Source: VXYL01 sp965200375
GTDB lineage: Bacteria; Pseudomonadota; Gammaproteobacteria; Pseudomonadales; Azotimanducaceae
Reading direction: 5' to 3'
Assembly (NCBI GenBank): GCA_965200375.1
Contig: OZ241353.1
Location: 3,348,001-3,412,000 of the forward strand
Length of the DNA: 64,000 nt
A program made the position numbers and the translations under genes. Under the pieces are notes generated by a model, which was not told the origin of the DNA, made no database searches, and was given only the letters and a program-made list of their open reading frames with translations. The stretch's first letter is position 1, and each line of letters begins with the position of its first letter. Shown here piece by piece: positions 1 through 8,491 of this stretch.

Positions 1-2
1 GG

Positions 3-1175
3 GTGCCGGCGCTGCCCGGTCTGCCGCGCTTCTTCGGCGGCCTCGTGGGCTACTTCGGCTACGACACCGTCCGCTACGTGGAACGTCGGCTGGCGGCCAG
101 CGTACCGCCGGACGACTTGGCGACGCCGGACATCCTGCTGATGCTGTCCACGGACGTGGTGGTGTTCGACAACGTGCTGAGCCGCATGAAGCTGGTGACG
201 CTGGCGGAGGCTGGCGCACCCGGCGCGCTGGCGGCGGCCCGGGAACGGCTGGCGCGCCGGGCGCGGCTGCTGGACGCCGCGGCGCCGGCCGCCGCCAAGC
301 CCTGCGCCCGCGGCGAGCCGGTGGAGGAGGCGGACTTCGTCTCGGCTTTCGGCCGCGAGGCGTACATGGCCGCGGTGGAACGCATCCGCGAGTACATCCG
401 CGCCGGCGACGCCATGCAGGTGGTGCTGTCGCAGCGCATGGCCCTGCCGTTCGCGACCGCGCCCATCGACCTGTATCGGGCGCTGCGGAGCCTCAATCCG
501 TCGCCGTACATGTACTTCATGCATCTCGACGGCTTCCACATCGTGAGTTCGTCGCCCGAGATCCTCGCCCGCCTCGAAGACGGCGCGATCGTCAACCGGC
601 CGCTGGCCGGCACCCGCCGCCGCGGCCGCACCGAAGCCGAGGACCGGGCCATGGAGGCCGAGCTGCTGGGGGACCCGAAGGAACTCGCCGAGCACCTGAT
701 GCTGATCGACCTCGGCCGCAACGACGTCGGCCGGGTGGCGCGGACCGGCAGCGTGCGGGTGACGGAGCAGTTCGCGGTGGAGCGCTACTCCCACGTCATG
801 CATCTGTCGTCGAACGTGGTCGGCGAGCTCGCCGCCGGCAAGACGGCGGTAGACCTGCTGCGGGCGACGCTGCCGGTGGGCACGTTGTCCGGAGCGCCGA
901 AGATCCGCGCCATGGAGATCATCGACGAGCTCGAACCCGGCAAGCGCGGCATCTACGGCGGCGCCGTGGGCTACCTGTCCTGGAACGGCAACATGGACAC
1001 CGCCATCGCCATCCGCACCGCCATCGTCAAGGACGGCATGCTCTACATCCAGGCCGGCTGCGGCATCGTCGCGGACTCCGTGCCCCGCCTGGAGTGGCAG
1101 GAGAGCATGAACAAGGGCCGGGCGGTGTTCCGCGCCGCGCGGCTGGCGGCGTCGGGCTTCAAGGAGCTTGGCTGA
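3..1175 (+). CDS. trpE: Anthranilate synthase component I (C-terminal part, gene starts before window)
   Basis: The first step of tryptophan biosynthesis is the conversion of chorismate to anthranilate with glutamine-derived ammonia from TrpG. The visible 390 residues carry the chorismate-binding signatures: SPEIL, NRPLAGTRRRG, DLGRNDVGRV, the GTLSGAPKIRAMEII segment and the C-terminal QAGCGIVADS. The reading frame is open at the left edge, so the N-terminal regulatory part lies outside the window and the start cannot be placed. The gene ends with TGA 65 bp before an ATPase gene. trpG is not seen downstream. In many gammaproteobacteria gph lies just upstream of trpE, which is relevant to the gph fragment at 3405-3661. 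The family call is firm. TrpE is favoured over PabB by the overall motif spelling. Confidence 0.93.
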   Translation: MPALPGLPRFFGGLVGYFGYDTVRYVERRLAASVPPDDLATPDILLMLSTDVVVFDNVLSRMKLVTLAEAGAPGALAAARERLARRARLLDAAAPAAAKPCARGEPVEEADFVSAFGREAYMAAVERIREYIRAGDAMQVVLSQRMALPFATAPIDLYRALRSLNPSPYMYFMHLDGFHIVSSSPEILARLEDGAIVNRPLAGTRRRGRTEAEDRAMEAELLGDPKELAEHLMLIDLGRNDVGRVARTGSVRVTEQFAVERYSHVMHLSSNVVGELAAGKTAVDLLRATLPVGTLSGAPKIRAMEIIDELEPGKRGIYGGAVGYLSWNGNMDTAIAIRTAIVKDGMLYIQAGCGIVADSVPRLEWQESMNKGRAVFRAARLAASGFKELG

Positions 1176-1187
1176 GACGCCTTGGGC

Positions 1188-1193
1188 TACAAT
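1188..1193 (+). promoter_or_regulatory. Possible -10 box for the ATPase/PIN pair
   Basis: TACAAT lies in the 65-bp gap between trpE and the ATPase start at 1241. No convincing -35 element sits at the right spacing. This is a weak single-motif call. It would give the ATPase/PIN pair a promoter separate from trpE. Confidence 0.25.
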
Positions 1194-1240
1194 CACTGCC
1201 GACGCGGCTGGCTCGGCCCAGACCAACTCTAGCGCATCCA

Positions 1241-2587
1241 ATGAGACGCATCTGGCTGAAGAACTACCGCTGCTTCGCCGAGCAGCAAGAGGTGCGCCTT
1301 GCCCCGCTGACGCTCCTCGTCGGCGACAACAGCACCGGCAAGACGTCGTTTCTTGCCATGATCAGGGCGCTCTGGGACATCGCCTATCGGAACCGGGTGC
1401 CCAACTTCAAGGAGGAACCCTATGACCTGGGCAGCTTCGACGAGATCGCCCACTTCCGGGGCGGCAGGGGCGGACGTGCGGAGGAGTTCGAGTCTGGGTT
1501 CGCTCTCTCTACCAGCGTCGATCCCGCGGTGGCACCAGCGCATCGGGCACACCGCTTCAAAGCGAGGTTCTCGAGGCGAGGCGCGGTACCGATGCTCACG
1601 GCCAGACGACTCTCCAACAAGAGCGACGACTTGTGGATCGAACACCGAGAGAGCCCATCGAAGGTCCTCTTCCACAGCAGATCGAGGGGGGAGTCTGCCT
1701 TTGACGCACTTGCCGGGCTATCGGTCGGAGGCGATCCGCGGCTGGTGCCGTTCATGCTCGCGTGGCATGTCGCCCGTGGCCGGAAACGGTTCGCCAACGG
1801 CCCCCTCGCCAAGCGCGATCGGCGGGCCTTTCAAGAGCTTGTGGATTCCGCTGGAATGTTCCCGGACGTTGCGCCGCTCTACGCGGGTGCCCCGGTGCGC
1901 TCCAAGCCGCACCGGACATACGACCCGTCGCTCATCGCTCGAGATCCCGAAGGGGTCTACATCCCCATGTTCCTCGCGGACCGGCACTTCGAGGGGGGGG
2001 AACGCTGGCAGTTATTGCGGGACGTCCTCCAACGCTTCGGCCGGGATGCCGGGCTGTTCGACGAAGTGACCGTGAAGCCGCTCGCGAAACGCGGCGGTCC
2101 CTTCCAGCTGCAAGTCAGGCGTTTCGACAAGCGAACGAAGGGGCCCCACCGAAACTTGATAGACGTCGGCTACGGCGTCAGCCAGGTGCTTCCGATCGTC
2201 ACGGAATTGCTGCGGCAGGATGCGCCGACGATGTTCCTGCTGCAACAGCCGGAAGTGCATCTGCATCCGAGCGCCCAAGCGGCTCTTGGCAGTCTGTTCT
2301 GTCGAACTGCCAGCTGGGGTCGGCAGCTCGTCGTCGAGACGCACAGCGACCACCTGCTCGACCGCGTGCGGATGGATGTGCGCGACGGCGTCGTGCCCTT
2401 GCAACCAGAGGATGTATCGATCCTCTACTTCGAGCGCCACGGCCTCGACGTTCGCATCCACTCGCTACGCATTGACGACGAGGGCAATGTCCTCGGTGCC
2501 CCAGAGGGCTACCGACGGTTTTTCATGGAAGAGGTGACCCGATCGCTGTGGAAGCAGGAGCCGGGCAACGGCAACGGAGGTACATGA
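1241..2587 (+). CDS. OLD-like AAA/ABC-type ATPase, DUF3696-like C-terminus
   Basis: This 448-residue cytosolic ATPase belongs to the RecF/OLD/SMC-like group. The Walker A motif GDNSTGKTS is at residues 28-36, right after the typical N-terminal strand. Later come a degenerate ABC signature (YGVSQVLPIV), a Walker B of the form QQPEVHLHP, and an ETHSDHLL switch region. The last part (LYFERHG...GYRRFF) resembles the DUF3696 tail found on this ATPase group. The longer upstream reading frame from 1094 runs back into trpE, so ATG 1241 is preferred because the ATPase fold begins there. The stop overlaps the next gene by ATGA, implying translational coupling to the PIN-domain protein. Such ATPase-nuclease pairs are common in defence islands. 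The defence role is inference from pairing and neighbours. Confidence 0.8.
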   Translation: MRRIWLKNYRCFAEQQEVRLAPLTLLVGDNSTGKTSFLAMIRALWDIAYRNRVPNFKEEPYDLGSFDEIAHFRGGRGGRAEEFESGFALSTSVDPAVAPAHRAHRFKARFSRRGAVPMLTARRLSNKSDDLWIEHRESPSKVLFHSRSRGESAFDALAGLSVGGDPRLVPFMLAWHVARGRKRFANGPLAKRDRRAFQELVDSAGMFPDVAPLYAGAPVRSKPHRTYDPSLIARDPEGVYIPMFLADRHFEGGERWQLLRDVLQRFGRDAGLFDEVTVKPLAKRGGPFQLQVRRFDKRTKGPHRNLIDVGYGVSQVLPIVTELLRQDAPTMFLLQQPEVHLHPSAQAALGSLFCRTASWGRQLVVETHSDHLLDRVRMDVRDGVVPLQPEDVSILYFERHGLDVRIHSLRIDDEGNVLGAPEGYRRFFMEEVTRSLWKQEPGNGNGGT

Positions 2588-3147
2588 ACGATGGGCCGGA
2601 TCGGCAACCTGCCCCTTGGCTCGTCGGTCGTTGCGATCCAGCGGACCCAATAGCCGTGTGCGGGATCGTCGATGCCCAGGTAGCGCACGAGGTGTTCGGG
2701 AACGCCCCCTCTCCTGCAGGCCGAGAGTTCTTCAAGTGGCTGCATCTGGCGCGTGGCCGTTTGGTGGTGGGCGGCAAACTCCTGAAGGAGCTGGAAGCCG
2801 CCTCGGCGGACTTCAGGCAGTGGGCGAGCGAAGCGGGCCGGGCAGGGCTGATGACGACGCTCAACAAAGAAGCGGTGGCTGACCGTACGAAGGAGATCGA
2901 GCGGCGGGCCAAGCTCGCTTCCAACGATGCGCATGTTCTCGCCGTGGCCCAAGTAGGCGGTGCCCGCCTGCTGTTCACGAACGATCGGGAACTGGAGCGG
3001 GACTTCCGCAGCAAGGTGCTCATCGACAATCCGAGAGGCCGCGTCTACCACACGCGGGACGTGAACGCGCACCACGACAACAAGCGCGTCAGCCAGACGC
3101 ACAGGCGGTTGCTGAACGACAGGCGCCTGTGTCGAGCTTCGGCCTAG
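2584..3147 (+). CDS. PIN-domain-like protein, putative RNase partner of the ATPase
   Basis: This is a 187-residue protein. The acidic residues expected of a PIN nuclease are present in order: Asp in CGIVDAQV near the N-terminus, Glu in KLLKELE, Asp in ASNDAHVLAVA, and Asp in LLFTNDRELERDF. The spacing fits the metal-binding site of PIN folds, which usually cut RNA. ATG 2584 overlaps the ATPase stop (ATGA) and is a better start than the in-frame ATG at 2548. The gene ends inside the first copy of the ybjQ-derived repeat, so its last residues may come from the rearrangement junction. No antitoxin of the VapB type is adjacent, so the ATPase is the likely partner. Function is inferred. Confidence 0.7.
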   Translation: MNDGPDRQPAPWLVGRCDPADPIAVCGIVDAQVAHEVFGNAPSPAGREFFKWLHLARGRLVVGGKLLKELEAASADFRQWASEAGRAGLMTTLNKEAVADRTKEIERRAKLASNDAHVLAVAQVGGARLLFTNDRELERDFRSKVLIDNPRGRVYHTRDVNAHHDNKRVSQTHRRLLNDRRLCRASA

Positions 3148-3404
3148 CCGTCTTCGAGCTTCACCGCGGTGCCCACGGCCAGCAGTTCGGCGGCGCCGCC
3201 GAGCAGCACCGAGGTGGTGAAGCGCACGCCGACCACGGCGTCGGCGCCGAGGCGGGCGGCGTCCTCCTGCATTCGGTCCAATGCCTGCTCTCGGCTCTCC
3301 GCCACCAGCTTGGTGAACTCGTGGATCTCGCCGCCCACCAGGCTGCGCAGGCCGGCCATGATGTCCCGGCCCACCTGGCGGGCGCGGATGGTGTTGCCCC
3401 GGGC
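3141..3404. repeat. Left 264-bp direct repeat (ybjQ 3' end)
   Basis: This segment matches 10565-10828 in the same orientation over 264 bp with no gaps. I find four differing bases by eye, near 3237, 3277, 3358 and 3376. The two copies bracket hipBA and the type III restriction-modification genes. Direct repeats of this length could mark an insertion or duplication event, and they can recombine to delete the intervening 7.4 kb. Confidence 0.9.
3144..3404 (-). pseudogene. Truncated copy of ybjQ-family gene
   Basis: The minus strand encodes residues from ARGNTIRAR to the C-terminus of the YbjQ/UPF0145 protein whose intact copy is at 10568-10888. The first ~19 codons are missing. Sequence identity stops abruptly at 3404, where a gph-like fragment on the other strand begins. 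A GTG at 3374 could start a 76-residue product, but it would lack the N-terminal strands of the fold. It is therefore called a remnant. Confidence 0.8.
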
Positions 3405-3661
3405 CCGCGCCGGCCCGCCACGCCTGCGCTGGCCTCGGCGTGGCCGCGGCGGACGCCCTGTTCGTAGGCGACTCGGCCACGGACGTGGCCTGCGCCAGGG
3501 CCGCCGGGTGCCGGGTGGTGGTGTACCGGCACTACAGCCAGGGCATCGTGCCCGAGATGGTGGAAGCGCTCAACCGCCTGGCCGTGCCATGCTTAGCGAA
3601 ACGCTCCAACGGGCCTGCGGCGCTGCCGCAACATTATTTTACCAAGCGGTACTATTTGTGA
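3405..3661 (+). pseudogene. gph: C-terminal fragment of phosphoglycolate phosphatase (gph remnant)
   Basis: The frame reads HACAGLGV...ALFVGDSATDVACARAAGC, which is the conserved last part of HAD-family phosphoglycolate phosphatase (motif IV GDSxxD). The cap domain and the catalytic DxD of motif I are absent, so no active enzyme can be made. After about 3590 the frame continues into unrelated AT-rich sequence and stops at 3661. gph commonly sits directly upstream of trpE, so this scrap lies on the wrong side of trpE and next to a truncated ybjQ. That points to a rearrangement. It may derive from the chromosomal gph outside the window. Confidence 0.7.
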
Positions 3662-3763
3662 ATATAATGGCGCTTAATGAATATATTTTTACTGTACAGT
3701 AAAATATATGTCGAACCCCATGGTTTTGTAACGTTTCATCCCGTTCGGTAAGGTGTAGCTACA
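3637..3763 (+). promoter_or_regulatory. hipBA promoter with candidate HipB operators
   Basis: This AT-rich stretch contrasts sharply with the GC-rich surroundings. TATAAT at 3663-3668 is a perfect -10 box; the best upstream match, TTTACC at 3637, is 20 bp away, longer than ideal. Downstream is a perfect 18-bp palindrome, TTTTACTGTACAGTAAAA, at 3687-3704, and a 10-bp palindrome TGTAGCTACA at 3754-3763 close to hipB. HipB-type antitoxins repress their own operon by binding such inverted repeats, so autoregulation is likely. The exact operator is inferred. Confidence 0.55.
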
Positions 3764-3784
3764 TCCACAAGAGAGATTTGCGCC

Positions 3785-4087
3785 ATGCCCGAAGCACCGA
3801 CCAGCAGCGTCGCGGCCACGCCAGCGGAACTGGGCGCACTGGTCCGCAAGCACCGCAAGGCGCGGCGCATCACGCTCGAGACCGCATCTGCGCTCGGAGG
3901 CGTGGGTACCCGTTTTCTGTCGGAGTTCGAGCGCGGCAAGCCGACTGCCGAGATCGGCAAAGTCATGGCCGCGCTGGCGACGTTGGGGCTGGAGCTGGTA
4001 GTGCAGCGGCGCGGCCGGGGCGTAGCCACGACGGCCATCCCGCGTCCGATGTCCGGCAGCTCGAGCAAAGCGCTAGATGGCGAATGA
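3785..4087 (+). CDS. hipB: HipB-like XRE-family antitoxin/repressor
   Basis: This 100-residue protein has a helix-turn-helix of the XRE type. The region ELGALVRKHRKARRITLE, followed by ALGGVGTRFLSEFERGK, gives the two DNA-contact helices (residues about 15-60). In the family this protein neutralises HipA and represses the operon as a dimer. ATG 3785 is preceded by a purine-rich AGAGAG site at a suitable distance. The gene overlaps hipA by 11 bp, the usual arrangement for this toxin-antitoxin family. The upstream palindromes are candidate binding sites. The C-terminal tail (after ~80) is Gly/Ser/Arg-rich and likely flexible. Confidence 0.85.
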   Translation: MPEAPTSSVAATPAELGALVRKHRKARRITLETASALGGVGTRFLSEFERGKPTAEIGKVMAALATLGLELVVQRRGRGVATTAIPRPMSGSSSKALDGE

Positions 4088-5348
4088 CGCGCTGGCAGTC
4101 TGGCATCAGCCGACCCCGCCGGCCACTCGGTGCGCTGGCCTCCTGTGGCGCGACGAACACGGACGCATGGGCTTTCGCTATGACGCCGAGTGGCAACGCG
4201 ACGGCTTCCCGCTGTCGCTGCAATTGCCGTTGGCAACTGCCACGTTCGCACCAGCCGACGGTGCGGCGCATCGCTTTTTCGCCAATCTCTTGCCCGAAGG
4301 CGATGCACGGATCGGCTTGGCGCGATCGCTGGGCACTGCGAACGACGATTTCGAGCTGTTGCGTCGCGTCGGCGGCGAGTGCGCAGGTGCCTTCTGCCTG
4401 CTGCCCCCCGGTCATCGCCCCGGGATTCGCGAACCCGCGTACCGCGAATTGACCGACAAGGAACTCGCGATGTTGGTGAGGCGTCGCGGCGTGGGGCCGT
4501 CGAGCGTGAGGGGGCGTACGCGGCTCTCCCTAGCTGGCGCGCAGCACAAGGTGCCGGTACGGTGGCGCGATCAACGGTGTGGGCTGCCGTTGGACAACGC
4601 GCCGAGCACGCACATACTCAAGTTCGATCTGGCAGGTCTGCGCAACGTCCCCCTCTTCGAGACGTTTACCACGCACTTGGCCGCCACCGTGGGGCTGCCG
4701 GTGGTGGACATCGACTTACGCAGAGCGCAGCGCTTGGGCTACGCGGTGATCGTGCGCTTCGACAGACCGTCCGACGCCAACGGCAACATCCGCCGGCTGC
4801 ACCAGGAGGACTTCTGCCAGGCGCTCGGCTACGGTCATCTGCGGAAGTACGAGGCCGACGCTGGCCCGTCGCTTGCCCAATGCGCGGGTCTGCTGCGCGA
4901 GGTTGCCACCGATCCGGCCATCGATATCCCGCAACTGCTCCGCTGGCAGGCGTTCAATTGGCTTGCTGGCAACTCGGACGGCCACGCAAAGAACCTGGCG
5001 CTGCTGTACGACAACGGCACGATTCGGCTGGCGCCCTTCTACGACCTGATCTGTACGCGGGCTTTGCGCGGCCTCAATCGAGACCTGGCCATGCACATCG
5101 GCGGCGAGAGCGCCCCGGGGCGCGTCAAGGCGCGGCATTGGCGCGAACTCGCCGATGTCTGCGGCATCCGGCCCCGATTCGTGGAAACCCTCGTCGCCGT
5201 CATGGCAGAGAAGCTGCAAGCGGCCGTCGGCCCCTGTCGCGGCGCCTTCGAGGAGCGCTACGGCCCGGCGCCGGCGTTGCAGCGCATCGAGCAGGTGGTG
5301 GTTCGTCAGTGTCGGCGCGTCCTTTCCAAGCAGTGGCGTCGCGCTTGA
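4077..5348 (+). CDS. hipA: HipA-like serine/threonine kinase toxin
   Basis: This 423-residue type II toxin belongs to the HipA family. Known members phosphorylate aminoacyl-tRNA synthetases and drive growth arrest. The N-terminal HipA_N region spans about residues 15-110. The conserved RLSLAGAQHKVPV loop is near 150-160 and THILKFD follows. The kinase core carries RFDR, LHQEDFCQALG, the catalytic/metal segment GNSDGHAKNLAL near 297-308 and LAPFYDLI near 320. All key residues appear intact, so activity is expected. It overlaps hipB upstream. The downstream 5349-5524 stretch contains an M16 peptidase fragment, not an operon partner. The gene lies within the repeat-bounded island, consistent with mobile or addiction-type cargo. 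Confidence 0.9.
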   Translation: MANDALAVWHQPTPPATRCAGLLWRDEHGRMGFRYDAEWQRDGFPLSLQLPLATATFAPADGAAHRFFANLLPEGDARIGLARSLGTANDDFELLRRVGGECAGAFCLLPPGHRPGIREPAYRELTDKELAMLVRRRGVGPSSVRGRTRLSLAGAQHKVPVRWRDQRCGLPLDNAPSTHILKFDLAGLRNVPLFETFTTHLAATVGLPVVDIDLRRAQRLGYAVIVRFDRPSDANGNIRRLHQEDFCQALGYGHLRKYEADAGPSLAQCAGLLREVATDPAIDIPQLLRWQAFNWLAGNSDGHAKNLALLYDNGTIRLAPFYDLICTRALRGLNRDLAMHIGGESAPGRVKARHWRELADVCGIRPRFVETLVAVMAEKLQAAVGPCRGAFEERYGPAPALQRIEQVVVRQCRRVLSKQWRRA

Positions 5349-5450
5349 AGAAGTCCCTTGATCCCTTTGAATGGCGGGACCTTCACAGATGAGTCAAGTT
5401 TGGACGAAGCCGGAACGACAAGAACGAGGTGCGACTCCGTTCGGCGTAGA

Positions 5451-5510
5451 CGAGGACGTGGCGCAGCCGCTGCTCTACATGGCGTACCCCACGGCGTGCC
5501 CCGCTACCAC
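5451..5510 (+). pseudogene. Short remnant of an M16 peptidase gene
   Basis: Bases 5458-5494 match 12196-12232 of the intact M16 peptidase gene at 36 of 37 positions. The translated scrap PLLYMAYPTA mirrors the PLLYMAYPTV of that protein. Nothing else of the gene is present. With the ybjQ and gph fragments, it shows that pieces of genes found to the right of the island are also scattered in or beside it. Confidence 0.6.
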
Positions 5511-5524
5511 CCGATGAAGGCCGT

Positions 5525-8491
5525 CTAGGCAAGCAGCTCCTCCGCCTTGTGTACGACCCGATAGCGGGCTGGCGATTCGCCGACCGCGAGCGCCTCGAAG
5601 TGCGCCTTGCCGCACTCCACCTTGGCCCGCTCGGCGTGGCGCAGATCGTCCAGAAAGGCGCTGCCCTTGGTTTCGACCACCAGATACAGTCGCTCGCCTT
5701 CGTCGTCTTCGATCAGCACGGCCCAATCGGGGTTGTAGGGGCCGAGCGGCGTTGGCACTTGAAACCAGCGCGGCAGCTTGGCGTATACCTTGACGGTCGT
5801 GAACTGCTCCAACGATTCCGCGAAAGCCGCTTCGTTGTTCGAGTCGTACACCACATGGTCGTAGACGGACTTCCGCGCGGCCATTGTGTTCTTGAGGTAG
5901 CCGATCAGCTCTTCCTCGCGGAACAGTTCCTGCGCGAAGTAGTGTTCGTCGCCCAGCCGCTGGTACTTGACGCCATCCACCAGCGCCAGGCGCTTGCGGC
6001 GATTGATCAACTCGGCGGCCAGCTCGATGAACTTGGTGGGATTGTCGGCGAAGTCGTCCAGGCGATCGCTGTCGACGAGGATGCGCGCAATGCCGCGGCG
6101 CGTCAGACCCGTGCGGTTCTGCAGTTCAGCCAATATGTCCGGCAGTTCCAGGCCAGCGTCGGTGACGTACGTGGCGCCGGAATCGCGCACCTCGCTCTTT
6201 CCGACGCCGCCGGGCCCCAAGGAGAGCCCGACTCGCCGCCACAGCAAGCGCGGGCGCGGCAGCGGCGGCGCGTCGGCAAGCGCCTTCGCGCAGTCGTTGA
6301 GCATCTTCTCGTTGTCGAAGCGAACGCGGAAGGTCGTCTTGTGCTTGATGCGCTGCCACAGCGCCTGGAACTCGGCGCTTTCCAGCACCGCCTCCCGGGG
6401 CTTCACCGGACGGCGTTCGTCGGCGCGCTTGATCTGGATGCGGGCTGTTAGTCGGCGTAGCTGTTGCGTCACCGCGTCGCGCAACGGTTCGAGCTCGCTT
6501 GGCAGAACCACGCCATCGCTGTCCAGCGCTTCCTGCAGGGCATCCTGGGCCTGCCCGCTGCTGTTCAAGTAGCCCTGTTCGATCAGATGTTCCCAGAGCC
6601 GCTGCGACTGCTCGACGCCGAGATGCGCGGCTTGTCCGTCTTCGCCTTCGAGGACGATGGCTGCGAACGAGTGCCGTTCGACTAGGCCGAACACGATGCC
6701 GGTGTCTTCCTCGATTTCCCGCTGCAGGTTCTCGGCGAACTCCTCGTAGCTCTCGCGGGCGACGACCGTCAAGGTGTTCACCTCGAATCCCCGCTGCCGC
6801 TCGCCGGCTTGATTGACGCACAGGCGCAGACCGCGGCCGATGGTCTGCCGGCGTTCGCGCTCCGTCGAGATGTCGCGCAGGGCGCAGATCTGGAACACAT
6901 TGGGGTTGTCCCAGCCTTCGCGCAGGGCGGAGTGGGAGAAGATGAACTGCAACGGCTCGTCAAAGCTCAGCAGCCGCTCCTTGTCGCGCATGATGAGCTG
7001 GTAGGCGCGCTCGGCGTTGTCGCGGTTGGTTTGGTTGTTTTCGGCGGTATCGATCCAACCGCCCTTGCGGTCTATGGAGAAGTAGCCTTCATGGCACTCT
7101 GCCGCCGCCTCCTGCACATCCAGGCCAGCGAACAGCGATGCATACTCCGGGCGACTCGCCGCCCGACCGTATTCCTCCTCGAAGATGCGGGCGTACTCGC
7201 CTTTGACGGGGTTGCCGTCGGCGTCGTAGCGCCGGTAGTGCGCCACCTTGTCGATGAAGAACAGCGTCAGCACCTTGATGCCCTGGGCGCGCAGCCGCAG
7301 TTGCTTGTCCAGATGCTCGCGGATGGTCTTGCGCATCATCTCCCGGTGAACGGCGACGGGGGCCACGCCGCCGTGAATGTCGCCGAGGCGCATCCATTGC
7401 CAGCCATCCGGCAGCCGCAACTCCAGATATTCGTTGCCCTTCTCGACGCGGATCTCGCCCATGCGGTAGCCGCGGTACACCTCGCGGCGCGTCCTGCTCT
7501 CCAGATCGGTGCCATCGGTCAGCTGGAGGATGCGCCGCCGCACGCCGCCCGCGGGAGTTGCCACGTCCACCTCCACTTCGGCCCAGATGACGCCCTTCCG
7601 CCGGCGCGTGGCCACCAGGCGGACGTAGGGCCGGTTGTGGTCGTCCGCGACGACGCCGGCGGCCACTTCGATCTGCTTCACCAGCTTGCGCTCGTAGGCG
7701 TCCACCGCGTTCAGCCGATAGACCATGTAGTGCTTGTCCGCATGGGTGGCGGAATAGCGCAGGGTGCAGAGCGGATTCATCCGCTCGAGCGCCTGCCGCC
7801 CCTGGCCTTTCAGGCCGCCGTCCACGCTTTGCGGCTCGTCGACGATGAGCACGGGATTCGTGGCCCGCACCAGATCGATGGGCTTTTCGCCGCCGGTCTT
7901 TTCGTTCGGCTGGTAGATGTTGTTGACGTCGCGTTTGTTGATGGCGCCCACCGTGACCACCATCACCTGCACTTGCGGACTGGTGGCGAAGTTCCGCACC
8001 TGCCCGAGCTTTTTCGAGTCGTACACGAAGTGCTCGAAGGGCACGCCCGAGTACAGCGCCCGCAGGTGCGGGCCCATGATCTGCAAGGACTTGCTGACGC
8101 CCTCCTTGATGGCCACCGACGGCACCACGACGATGAACTTCGTGAATCCGTAACGTTGGTTGAGCTCGAAGACGGTGCGCAGGTAGACGTAGGTCTTGCC
8201 GGTGCCGGTCTCCATTTCCACAGTGAAGTCGCGGGAATCCAATGCCTCCGCCGGCGCTAGCCCATTGCGCAACTGCACCTGCTGGAGATTGGCCAGCAGG
8301 GCCACGTCGTCCAACCGAAGCCGGTTGCCGACCCCGAGTTCGCCTTCCTGAAGCCCGGGAAGCTGGTCGGCGAGGCTTGCGGATACGGAAAACTGGGCGC
8401 GCGACACCTCCTGGCCTTGGAAGAGATCGCAGACAGCGGCGATGGCGTCCTGCTGAAAATCCAGGTCCGGCTCGAAGCGCAGCTTCATCAC
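5525..8491 (-). CDS. res: Type III restriction enzyme, Res (helicase/endonuclease) subunit
   Basis: This 988-residue subunit cleaves DNA together with Mod after ATP-driven communication between two recognition sites. The SF2 helicase core shows Walker A (METGTGKT, near residue 93), a DEPQ Walker B near 214, and SATHADK as motif III. The C-terminal nuclease of PD-(D/E)xK type shows YNPDWAV near 918 followed by VVETKGS near 939. Length and domain order match the family. GTG 8491 directly precedes ATG 8488, and both overlap the mod stop (GTGATGA), so translation is coupled to mod. The gene appears intact. It lies inside the ybjQ-repeat-bounded island. Confidence 0.93.
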   Translation of the reverse strand: MMKLRFEPDLDFQQDAIAAVCDLFQGQEVSRAQFSVSASLADQLPGLQEGELGVGNRLRLDDVALLANLQQVQLRNGLAPAEALDSRDFTVEMETGTGKTYVYLRTVFELNQRYGFTKFIVVVPSVAIKEGVSKSLQIMGPHLRALYSGVPFEHFVYDSKKLGQVRNFATSPQVQVMVVTVGAINKRDVNNIYQPNEKTGGEKPIDLVRATNPVLIVDEPQSVDGGLKGQGRQALERMNPLCTLRYSATHADKHYMVYRLNAVDAYERKLVKQIEVAAGVVADDHNRPYVRLVATRRRKGVIWAEVEVDVATPAGGVRRRILQLTDGTDLESRTRREVYRGYRMGEIRVEKGNEYLELRLPDGWQWMRLGDIHGGVAPVAVHREMMRKTIREHLDKQLRLRAQGIKVLTLFFIDKVAHYRRYDADGNPVKGEYARIFEEEYGRAASRPEYASLFAGLDVQEAAAECHEGYFSIDRKGGWIDTAENNQTNRDNAERAYQLIMRDKERLLSFDEPLQFIFSHSALREGWDNPNVFQICALRDISTERERRQTIGRGLRLCVNQAGERQRGFEVNTLTVVARESYEEFAENLQREIEEDTGIVFGLVERHSFAAIVLEGEDGQAAHLGVEQSQRLWEHLIEQGYLNSSGQAQDALQEALDSDGVVLPSELEPLRDAVTQQLRRLTARIQIKRADERRPVKPREAVLESAEFQALWQRIKHKTTFRVRFDNEKMLNDCAKALADAPPLPRPRLLWRRVGLSLGPGGVGKSEVRDSGATYVTDAGLELPDILAELQNRTGLTRRGIARILVDSDRLDDFADNPTKFIELAAELINRRKRLALVDGVKYQRLGDEHYFAQELFREEELIGYLKNTMAARKSVYDHVVYDSNNEAAFAESLEQFTTVKVYAKLPRWFQVPTPLGPYNPDWAVLIEDDEGERLYLVVETKGSAFLDDLRHAERAKVECGKAHFEALAVGESPARYRVVHKAEELLA

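Noticed and set aside
6809..8260. 483-codon plus-strand frame opposite res
   Set aside because: Antisense to a clear type III Res gene, with no recognisable motif.
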